From: Clostridia bacterium
GTDB taxonomy: Bacteria; Bacillota; Clostridia; Oscillospirales; CAG-272
Assembly: GCA_017520365.1 (NCBI GenBank)
Contig: JAFXFQ010000174.1
Coordinates: 1 to 5,000, forward strand
Direction of reading: 5' to 3'
DNA: 5,000 nt
Position numbers and translations under genes: made by a program. The notes beneath the pieces are model-generated. The model was not told the origin of the DNA. It saw only the letters and a list, made by a program, of their open reading frames with translations, and ran no database searches. Each line of letters begins with the position of its first letter. Within the stretch, counting starts at the first letter, position 1. Positions 1 to 5,000 of the stretch are shown piece after piece.

Positions 1-1404
1 GTCAGCACCGTCAGGTGTATCGAAGCTGAAGTTTGATGTCTTTTCAAGGTAGTAGCCATACTTTTCGAATACCTCGTCAAGAGCATCGCAAAGGGTCATG
101 CCTCTTTCCTTATAATATGCTGCCATTTCGCAGATGAGGAGAGATGCGACAACTGCATCCTTATCGCGTGCATAAGTTCCCTTAAGGTAACCATAGCTTT
201 CCTCAAAGCCGAGAAGGAAGGTTCCGTGTCCCTCGCTGAAGTGGTTCTTGATGACCTCACCGATGAATTTGAAGCCTGTGAGCACGTCATACATCTTAAC
301 GCCGTTTTCTATGCAGATCTTTTCGCAAAGAGCGGTGGACACGATGGACTTGACAGCATAGGGCTCCGTGGGCATTGTGTTTGTGTTTTTATAAGCTGTG
401 ATGATATAGTCAAGGAGAAGTGCGCCCATCTGGTTACCGCTGATGCACTTGAATGTGCCTGTTTTATCCTTAGCCATAACGCCGACACGGTCTGCATCCG
501 GGTCAGTTGCAACGATGAGCTCGCTGCCTATCTCGTCTGCAATAGCACGGCCAAGGTCAAATGCTTCGGGGAACTCGGGGTTGGGGAAACGGAGTGTGGG
601 GAAGTCGCCGTTGGGCTCCTTCTGCTCCTCTACGATGGCAAGGGTTTTAATACCTGCCTCCTTAAGAACACGGGGAACCATTGTGATGCCTGCACCGTGG
701 AGGGGGGTATAAACGATGCTGAAATCATCGGCAACTGCGGGGATAGCGGAGGGATTTACTCTCTGCTTGAGGACCTCCTCGATATATCTGTCGTCAATGT
801 TTGCGCCGATAGTCTCGATAAGCTCTGCCTTTGCCATATCAGATGTGGGAACACCCTCGAAGATATCGATGGCGGCGATAGCGTCACAGATAACGTCTGC
901 CTGCTCCGGGCCGATCTGCGCGCCATCCTCCCAATATACCTTATAGCCGTTATACTCGGTGGGGTTGTGGGATGCTGTTACGTTGATGCCTGCGATACAG
1001 CCAAGCTCACGGAGAGCGAAGGAGAGGCAGGGGGTGGGTCTGAGCTCGGGATAGATATAGCACTTGATGCCGTTTGCTGAAAGGACCTCAGCACATCTCT
1101 TGGAGAATACGTCTGAGTTGTTTCTGGAGTCATATGCGATGGCAACGCCGCGAGACATAGCTTCAGCGCCTGTCTTCTTGATAAGCTCTGCCAGGCCCTG
1201 TGTTGCGTGGGCAACGGTATAGGTGTTCATAAGAGCTGTACCGGCGCCCATTTTGGAGCGGAGGCCTGCGGTACCGAACTTCATATAGCCGTTCATTGCC
1301 ACAGCAGCCTGCTGGTCATCGTAGGAACGGAGCTGTTCCTTTGTTGCCTCGTCAACGACGGGAGAAGAGAGCCATCTCTCGATTTCGATTTTGTAGTTGC
1401 TCAT
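1..1404 (-). CDS. pgcA: Phospho-sugar mutase, alpha-phosphoglucomutase type (3' end cut by window edge)
   Basis: This enzyme of the alpha-D-phosphohexomutase family most likely interconverts glucose-1-phosphate and glucose-6-phosphate in the cytoplasm, feeding UDP-glucose, glycogen and cell-envelope sugar synthesis. The frame is open for 468 codons from the ATG at 1404 to the left edge. The family usually has about 560 to 580 residues, so roughly 100 are missing, including the C-terminal phosphate-binding domain. Visible family motifs, in order, are FGTAGLR at residues 43-49 followed by MGAGT; the active-site loop TASHNP at 143-148 with phosphoserine Ser145, followed by EYNGYKVY; the Mg-binding loop DPDADR at 301-306; and the sugar-binding loop GFEES at 399-403. 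The start is supported by an AGGA Shine-Dalgarno at 1417-1414, nine bases upstream. It lies 31 bases after the preceding gene with no terminator between, so it is probably co-transcribed with htpG. The motifs fit the Bacillus PgcA group better than GlmM or ManB. Phosphomannomutase side activity is possible. Confidence 0.93.
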   Translation of the reverse strand, partial: MSNYKIEIERWLSSPVVDEATKEQLRSYDDQQAAVAMNGYMKFGTAGLRSKMGAGTALMNTYTVAHATQGLAELIKKTGAEAMSRGVAIAYDSRNNSDVFSKRCAEVLSANGIKCYIYPELRPTPCLSFALRELGCIAGINVTASHNPTEYNGYKVYWEDGAQIGPEQADVICDAIAAIDIFEGVPTSDMAKAELIETIGANIDDRYIEEVLKQRVNPSAIPAVADDFSIVYTPLHGAGITMVPRVLKEAGIKTLAIVEEQKEPNGDFPTLRFPNPEFPEAFDLGRAIADEIGSELIVATDPDADRVGVMAKDKTGTFKCISGNQMGALLLDYIITAYKNTNTMPTEPYAVKSIVSTALCEKICIENGVKMYDVLTGFKFIGEVIKNHFSEGHGTFLLGFEESYGYLKGTYARDKDAVVASLLICEMAAYYKERGMTLCDALDEVFEKYGYYLEKTSNFSFDTPDGAD

Positions 1405-1435
1405 AATAGATCATCCTTTCGGTAATTAAATTTCA

Positions 1436-1693
1436 TCAGTAAACGCCGAGAACCGTATGTCCCGGCACGGCTGCCTCCAAAAAGGCGATGAATGCAAAGG
1501 GGCAGAAGCCGCAGAGCGCGGCTGTGACTATATGCTCGAATTTTTCTGAATTATATTCAAGGGGGGCTGAGCTTATGCTGACGGGGACGATGCCCTCGCT
1601 GTCCATTGCACATATCAGCTTTGAAAGCATGGGCTTTTCTGAATCGGGGAAGGAGAAGGATATATACTGTGACTCCGAGGATATGGAAAGCTC
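1436..1693 (-). pseudogene. ACT-like C-terminal part of the PDT-like gene, cut off by an in-frame TAG
   Basis: These 85 sense codons and a TGA stop follow directly, in the same frame, after the amber codon at 1696-1694 that ends the upstream PDT-like gene. There is no other stop or frameshift. The peptide has the look of an ACT regulatory domain: a strand (ISFSFPD) and short loop, a helix (PMLSKLICAMDSEGI), then a strand ending ISSAPL where amino-acid-binding ACT domains of PDTs have an ESRP-like motif. The segment ends TVLGVY, resembling the C-terminus I recall in Ruminococcaceae PDT-like proteins. The first internal ATG (1630) has no Shine-Dalgarno, so independent translation looks poor. 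An AGGAG overlaps the TAG itself, but only a non-canonical ATA codon sits at suitable spacing after it. I read it as the separated tail of a recently broken gene, a read-through product, or a sequencing error in one base. ACT assignment is by pattern, not by search. Confidence 0.6.
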
Positions 1694-2221
1694 CTAGATC
1701 AAAGCCACGTTCAGCTCCTCGTCCGAATCGTTCTTCGAAACGGTGACAGACCTTACTATCCTGAGATCATAGGTCTTCAAAAGCTTTGTGAAGGTGGTGT
1801 AATATCCCTCGCGTGACGATGCCAGGGGCAGGATGCAAAAATCTGCGCTGCCGCCTGCGACAAGGTCACAGCAGGTGCGGAAATCGGGGGCATCCGTGAT
1901 ATGGGCGGCATCGCAAAAGGAGCAAAGCTCCTTTACCGACCGAAGAAGCAGGGGATTTTTCGTGCAGGCAACCTTGCATTGGCCGAGCCTTGCACGGGGA
2001 GGAGGCACTTTTTTGAACACATTGGCTGAGATGTGCAGAAATTCAGCGCAAAGGGGGCTTTTTGAAAAGGCTTTTATGAAAAAATCGCAGGCACTTTTGG
2101 GAGTCGCACCCTTCAAGGAAAGCTCTGCCTCCAGAAGCTGTGAGGCCTTGACTGCATCAAGATAGACTGAGACAGCCTGTAGCCTTTCAAGGTTTTTCTT
2201 TATTACGTCCGTCTCTCTCAT
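1694..2221 (-). CDS. Prephenate-dehydratase-like protein, truncated by amber codon before its ACT domain
   Basis: This 175-residue product starts at an ATG that overlaps the htpG stop (ATGA), so its translation is probably coupled to htpG. Residues 1-80 are mostly helical and unrecognised. Residues about 83-161 resemble one lobe of the prephenate dehydratase fold: a starting strand KVACTKNP, then GGSADFCILPLASSREG at 123-139, matching the family pattern of ADYGVLPIENS plus a following G, then a helix and LLKTYDLRIV like the family's LLxKYDLYIV. What is odd is that the canonical N-terminal GPxGTF is absent, and the second PDT lobe is missing. The position of the catalytic TRF motif appears to be occupied by LNV (residues 170-172). 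It is rich in cysteine (nine residues), and the frame continues past TAG into an ACT-like domain. The intact ancestral protein would be about 261 residues. I infer a non-catalytic ligand-sensing paralogue, not the phenylalanine pathway enzyme; function is unknown. Confidence 0.7.
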   Translation of the reverse strand: MRETDVIKKNLERLQAVSVYLDAVKASQLLEAELSLKGATPKSACDFFIKAFSKSPLCAEFLHISANVFKKVPPPRARLGQCKVACTKNPLLLRSVKELCSFCDAAHITDAPDFRTCCDLVAGGSADFCILPLASSREGYYTTFTKLLKTYDLRIVRSVTVSKNDSDEELNVALI

Positions 2222-4035
2222 ATCATGGAGAGGATGCTGTAGCTGTCCTTGAGGAATGCCTTAAGGTCATCGCCGTTCATTTTGCCGCCGGTCAGTGTGC
2301 AAAGGCTGTATATATGCTTTGCGATAAGGCAGGCTTTTTCGCTGTCCTTTTCGGCAAGGCTCTTTATGATGGGGGATGCACTGTTGAGAATAAGTGTTGA
2401 TTCTGTAGGGAAGGTGGGTGCATTCTGGCCCATAGATGCGTACATTCTCATCATATCCGCCATTCTTCTTGAATTTTCGGATACAGTGAGGATCGCAGGG
2501 AGAGCTTCATCCTTCAGGGATTCGAATTTGATCTCACAGCTCTCGCCAACCACAGACTTGAATATTTCAAGCACCTCGGGGAGCTCGTTGTTCTCATCGC
2601 CCTTCATTGAGCTGTCAAGCTCGGAATCAACGCGAAGGAACTGTATGCCATCCTTCTTTGATTCAATGAGCTGAGCAAACTGTGTGTCAATGACGTGGGG
2701 AAGGAGGAGGACTTGAATACCGCTTTCCTCAAACATTGAGATATATCCGGACTGAGATACCTTATCAGAGGCGTAGTACACGCGGTTTTCGTGCTTGTCC
2801 TTTGCGCTGTCAAGGTACTCATCTATTGTTGTATATCCGCCGGAGCACTTTTCGTAAAGGATAGCGCCCTCGGCCTTTGAATAGAACTTCTGATCTCTGA
2901 GGCAAGCGTACTCAACGAAGGTCTTGATATCGTTCCACTGCTTTTCGTAGCCCTCGCGGTCAAGGTTGAACATGGAGGTGAGCTTGTCCGCAACCTTTTT
3001 TGTAATGTGATTGGAGATTTTTGCTACGTAGCCGTTGTTCTGGAGGTAGCTTCGGGATACGTTGAGGGGAAGCTCAGGGCAATCGAGAACTCCCTTGAGC
3101 ATAAGGAGATAATCGGGGATCACTTCCTTGATATTGTCTGCGACGAACACCTGATTATAGTAGAGCTTCACCTGTCCCTCAAGGCTTTCGAACTCTGTAT
3201 TGATCTTGGGGAAGTAGAGGATACCGCGGAAATTAAGAGGGTAATCCGCTTTGATATGGATCCAGAAAAGGGGATCCTTATAATCGTTGAATACTTTATG
3301 ATAGAATTCCTTGTAGTCTTCGTCTGTGCACTCGGAGGGATTCTTCTGCCAGAGAGGAGTTTTATCGTTTACTGCTTCATCCGATCCTTCTTCTCCCTGT
3401 GAGAAGAAGATATCGCAGGGCATAAAGGCGCAGTACTTATTGAGAACCTCTTTGACCTTTGACTCTTCGAGATATTCCGCTCCCTCGTCGCCGAGGTGCA
3501 TAACGATGACGGTGCCTCTTTCGGGGGCATCGCTGTAATCGCTGTCGATGGTGTAGCTGCCCGATTCGTCACAGGTCCACTTTACACCGTTTCCTCCCTT
3601 ATAGGAGCGGGTGATGACGTCAACCGTGTCAGCTACCATAAATGAGGAGTAGAAGCCGAGGCCGAAGTGGCCGATGATGCCGTTCTTGCCGTCGCTCTCA
3701 CCCTCGTATTTTTCGATGAAGTCGAGAGCGCCGGAAAGGGCGATCTGACATATATACTTTTCAACCTCTTCCAGGGTCATACCGATACCGTTATCGGAAA
3801 CGGTGAGGGTTGCCTCGTCCTTGTCCAGTATAACGTCAACGCGAAAGCCCTCGTCGGGGATATCTCTTGCCGTTTCCTCGCCGAGGGAAATAAGTCTGCG
3901 AAGCTTTGTAACGGCGTCTGTTGCGTTTGAAACTATTTCGCGAAGAAAGATCTCTTTTTCGGAATAAAGCCATTTTTTGATGACGGGAAAGATGTGCTCG
4001 CGTTCAACACCGATCCCGCCCTTGATATCTGCCAT
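2218..4035 (-). CDS. htpG: Molecular chaperone HtpG (bacterial Hsp90)
   Basis: HtpG is a dimeric cytosolic ATP-dependent chaperone that remodels late folding intermediates with DnaK. From the ATG at 4035 it has 605 residues, close to the usual 610-640. The N-terminal GHKL ATPase domain shows all the binding motifs: EIFLREIVSNATDA, with the expected catalytic Glu33 and Mg-binding Asn37, then DNGIGM at 81-86, and GHFGLGFYSSFMVAD starting at 122. The middle domain carries the conserved WIHIKADYPLNFRGILYFP segment and LPLNVSR, with the ATP-contacting arginine at 328. The C-terminal dimerisation domain is complete, and no eukaryotic MEEVD tail is present. A GTG nine bases upstream would add MIN but lies only two bases from the Shine-Dalgarno, so the ATG is preferred. 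It has its own sigma-A-like promoter, overlaps the next gene by four bases, and lacks a visible CIRCE operator. Confidence 0.97.
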   Translation of the reverse strand: MADIKGGIGVEREHIFPVIKKWLYSEKEIFLREIVSNATDAVTKLRRLISLGEETARDIPDEGFRVDVILDKDEATLTVSDNGIGMTLEEVEKYICQIALSGALDFIEKYEGESDGKNGIIGHFGLGFYSSFMVADTVDVITRSYKGGNGVKWTCDESGSYTIDSDYSDAPERGTVIVMHLGDEGAEYLEESKVKEVLNKYCAFMPCDIFFSQGEEGSDEAVNDKTPLWQKNPSECTDEDYKEFYHKVFNDYKDPLFWIHIKADYPLNFRGILYFPKINTEFESLEGQVKLYYNQVFVADNIKEVIPDYLLMLKGVLDCPELPLNVSRSYLQNNGYVAKISNHITKKVADKLTSMFNLDREGYEKQWNDIKTFVEYACLRDQKFYSKAEGAILYEKCSGGYTTIDEYLDSAKDKHENRVYYASDKVSQSGYISMFEESGIQVLLLPHVIDTQFAQLIESKKDGIQFLRVDSELDSSMKGDENNELPEVLEIFKSVVGESCEIKFESLKDEALPAILTVSENSRRMADMMRMYASMGQNAPTFPTESTLILNSASPIIKSLAEKDSEKACLIAKHIYSLCTLTGGKMNGDDLKAFLKDSYSILSMI

Positions 4036-4045
4036 GTTTATCACT

Positions 4046-4051
4046 GTCCTT
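4046..4051 (-). promoter_or_regulatory. Shine-Dalgarno of htpG that decides the start
   Basis: The minus strand reads AAGGAC here. It ends 11 bases before the ATG at 4035 and only 2 bases before the in-frame GTG at 4044. The longer spacing is somewhat loose but workable, while the shorter one is too tight, which favours the ATG and a protein beginning MADIKGG. Confidence 0.65.
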
Positions 4052-4080
4052 ATTAATTTGTATATATGCCAATTTTATAA
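4050..4080. promoter_or_regulatory. Possible operator: imperfect inverted repeat over the htpG -10 and start site
   Basis: On the minus strand, TTATAAAATTGG is followed by seven bases and ACAAATTAATAA. The two 12-base arms match as an inverted repeat at 9 of 12 positions. It covers the -10 box and the predicted transcription start, where a repressor would act. The sequence is very AT-rich, so chance is a serious alternative. It does not resemble CIRCE (TTAGCACTC-N9-GAGTGCTAA). Confidence 0.25.
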
Positions 4081-4100
4081 CTTTTACCGCTTTTTGTCAA
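4072..4100 (-). promoter_or_regulatory. Sigma-A-type promoter of htpG
   Basis: The minus strand has TTGACA at 4100-4095, a 17-base spacer, and TAAAAT at 4077-4072: a perfect -35 and a -10 with one mismatch. Transcription should start near 4065, leaving a leader of about 30 bases before the ATG. The -35 box overlaps the TGA stop of the upstream membrane protein gene (4099-4097). No separate terminator fits between that gene and this promoter, so some upstream read-through into htpG is likely. Confidence 0.8.
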
Positions 4101-4516
4101 GACCTGCGCCGTCTTATGCTTTTTCTTTTCTTCTTTGAAATAACGTAAGCCGATATGCTGCCGCCGCAAAAAAAGCAAAGTGGGACAGCTGCGAGAAAAA
4201 TCAGGGTGAGAATAGGGGGAGCCCACTCAGCCTTTGGTATCAGCGAGAGTAGAAGCACTGTTAAAAGTGCGGCTGCACCCGAAAAAAGTGACGTGGATGT
4301 TTTTTTTGAAAGGGACGTTGTCACAATTCCTCCTGTAAGGGATGAAATGCAAAGACTGCAGGCTCCCATTGGGGCAATTGCTTTGAGGGGATCCTCAAGG
4401 GCTGTGAGAAGGGCTGCAAAGATGACAAGAAGAAGTGTTGCCGTAACGACAAAGGCACCAAGGCCGATGAGTGATGAGATGACTGTGGATCTCAGCTTTT
4501 CATTTTCAGAGAACAT
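4097..4516 (-). CDS. Small four-helix membrane protein, TIGR04086/YrzE-like
   Basis: This 139-residue integral membrane protein has four likely transmembrane segments at about residues 12-40, 46-68, 77-94 and 101-127, and ends in a strongly basic cytoplasmic tail (128-138, nearly all Lys/Arg). A GG pair at the end of helix 2 (62-63), small-residue-rich helices and the position directly after yajC match the TIGR04086 family of Clostridia. The family's function is not known; the assignment here rests on topology and neighbourhood, so it is moderate. The ATG is preceded by GGGAGG at seven-base spacing, a strong Shine-Dalgarno, but that site forms part of the 3' arm of the yajC terminator hairpin and the seven spacer bases are the terminator's T-run. 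Expression therefore probably depends on read-through from yajC. I see no good promoter of its own. Confidence 0.75.
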   Translation of the reverse strand: MFSENEKLRSTVISSLIGLGAFVVTATLLLVIFAALLTALEDPLKAIAPMGACSLCISSLTGGIVTTSLSKKTSTSLFSGAAALLTVLLLSLIPKAEWAPPILTLIFLAAVPLCFFCGGSISAYVISKKKRKSIRRRRS

Positions 4517-4559
4517 AAAAAAACCTCCCGATATCTTTTTTATAAAGATATTCGGAAGG
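4517..4559 (-). terminator. Intrinsic terminator after yajC, overlapping the next gene's ribosome site
   Basis: On the minus strand, CCTTCCGAATATCTTT (4559-4544) pairs with AAAGATATCGGGAGG (4538-4524) around a loop of about five bases, with one bulged A and one G-T pair, and is followed directly by seven T (4523-4517). It begins 13 bases after the yajC stop. The 3' arm includes GGGAGG, the Shine-Dalgarno of the gene starting at 4516. On the plus strand the following bases are a poor T-run, so it should act mainly on the minus strand. Confidence 0.88.
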
Positions 4560-4572
4560 TCTCTTTATTATG

Positions 4573-4920
4573 TTACTGCTTTTCGCTTGCGTGGATATCT
4601 ACGCGGCTGATTGCGCTCTTGAGGATGCGGATCTTGCACTTATCCTTTGTTGTTTCGATAACGCAGGTCTCGTCCTTAATGGAAACTACCTCGCCGATGA
4701 TACCGCCGATGGTTGTGATCTCATCTCCTACAGCAAGGTTGTCCTTCATGATCTGAGCTTCTCTCTCCTGCTTTTTCTGGGGTCTGTACATAAGGAAGTA
4801 GAAGATTGCGATCATTGCTACGATGAGGAAGATTGTGGAGCCGTATGTTGCAAAGAATCCTGCAATGCCGGTGGGAGCCTTTGTTTCTGCATCGGCTACA
4901 ACGTTAATAATATTATACAT
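4573..4920 (-). CDS. yajC: Preprotein translocase subunit YajC
   Basis: YajC is a small single-span membrane protein that associates with SecDF-SecYEG and supports protein export and membrane insertion, although it is generally dispensable. The 115-residue product has a polar N-terminus of about 20 residues and one transmembrane helix at about 26-45. The family signature FLMYRPQKKQ (42-51) lies at the helix end, and a cytoplasmic domain follows with LAVGDEITTIGGIIGEVVSI (62-81), the most conserved YajC segment. Length is typical. GGAGG six bases before the ATG supports the start. It is the first gene after a strong promoter and is followed by a terminator, so it is probably transcribed mostly alone. 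secD and secF are not downstream within the window, and tgt/queA, if present, would be upstream of it, beyond the right edge. Confidence 0.96.
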   Translation of the reverse strand: MYNIINVVADAETKAPTGIAGFFATYGSTIFLIVAMIAIFYFLMYRPQKKQEREAQIMKDNLAVGDEITTIGGIIGEVVSIKDETCVIETTKDKCKIRILKSAISRVDIHASEKQ

Positions 4921-4951
4921 GGTGTGCCTCCAAAATTGTTAATACCTGCCT

Positions 4952-4980
4952 ATTATATATCAACATTTCAGCTTTTTCAA
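4952..4980 (-). promoter_or_regulatory. Sigma-A-type promoter of yajC
   Basis: The minus strand shows TTGAAA at 4980-4975, a 17-base spacer and a perfect TATAAT at 4957-4952. The expected start is near 4945, giving a leader of about 25 bases that contains the GGAGG site. The 20 bases farther upstream are AT-rich and could act as an UP element. This promoter separates yajC from whatever gene lies beyond the right edge. Confidence 0.85.
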
Positions 4981-5000
4981 GTGGTTATTAAGAAATTTAA

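Noticed and set aside
226..1080. A 284-codon open frame on the plus strand
   Set aside because: It lies wholly antisense to the phospho-sugar mutase, whose motifs are clear. The translation has no recognisable domain, has an unlikely cysteine-rich composition, and no promoter precedes it. It is a codon-usage shadow.
1405..1435. A promoter or terminator between the PDT-like tail and the mutase
   Set aside because: The 31 bases hold a ribosome site and AT-rich sequence but no hairpin with a T-run and no paired -35/-10.
1436..1630. A separate 64-residue gene starting at the ATG at 1630
   Set aside because: It has no Shine-Dalgarno, and the in-frame codons upstream of this ATG continue the same ACT-like fold back to the TAG. 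It is better read as the tail of the broken gene.
1694..1696. Pyrrolysine or another programmed amber recoding
   Set aside because: There is no PYLIS-like or other supporting element that I can identify, the protein is not a known pyrrolysine protein, and a single nonsense change is simpler. It is kept only as a check in the findings.
2249..3930. Several plus-strand open frames of 70-141 codons opposite htpG
   Set aside because: They are antisense shadows of a complete, well-conserved htpG and have no start signals or family features of their own.
4036..4044. GTG at 4044 as the htpG start
   Set aside because: It is only two bases from the Shine-Dalgarno. The ATG at 4035 gives the typical HtpG N-terminus and usable spacing.
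4155..4610. A 151-codon plus-strand open frame
   Set aside because: It crosses the membrane protein gene, the terminator and the end of yajC in antisense, with no recognisable domain. Both minus-strand genes have good ribosome sites.

Overview
All supported genes in this window lie on the minus strand, so the biology reads from right to left. The content points to a Gram-positive anaerobe of the class Clostridia, probably near Ruminococcus/Oscillospiraceae. The reasons are purine-rich Shine-Dalgarno sites (GGAGG, AAGGA), sigma-A-type promoters with 17-base spacers, a yajC gene followed by a small four-helix membrane protein, and the protein styles. The placement is inference from gene content, since no marker gene is present.

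Right-hand unit (about 4980 to 4097): a strong sigma-A-like promoter (TTGAAA-N17-TATAAT) drives yajC, the small membrane subunit associated with the Sec translocase. yajC ends in a strong hairpin plus U-tract. The next gene, a small polytopic membrane protein resembling the TIGR04086/YrzE group, begins right at the end of the U-tract. Its Shine-Dalgarno lies inside the 3' arm of the terminator, so it should be expressed only by read-through and with its ribosome site partly hidden.

Left-hand unit (about 4100 to the left edge): a near-consensus promoter (TTGACA-N17-TAAAAT), whose -35 box overlaps the stop codon of the membrane protein gene, drives htpG (bacterial Hsp90). The htpG stop overlaps the start of a small prephenate-dehydratase-like gene by four bases (ATGA). 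That gene is split by one in-frame amber codon: 175 codons encode a PDT-like lobe, then TAG, then 85 open codons encode an ACT-like regulatory domain. After 31 bases with no visible terminator comes a phospho-sugar mutase (alpha-phosphoglucomutase type, pgcA-like). Its active-site serine, metal-binding and sugar-binding loops are intact, and its C-terminal phosphate-binding domain runs off the left edge.

The genes are mostly housekeeping: protein export, protein folding and glucose-1-phosphate/glucose-6-phosphate interconversion. I saw no mobile element, CRISPR array, tRNA, rRNA or defence system. The points most worth a second look are the amber-split PDT/ACT gene, with its apparent loss of PDT catalytic features, and the terminator that doubles as a Shine-Dalgarno mask between yajC and the membrane protein gene. 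No intergenic stretch exceeds 80 bases.
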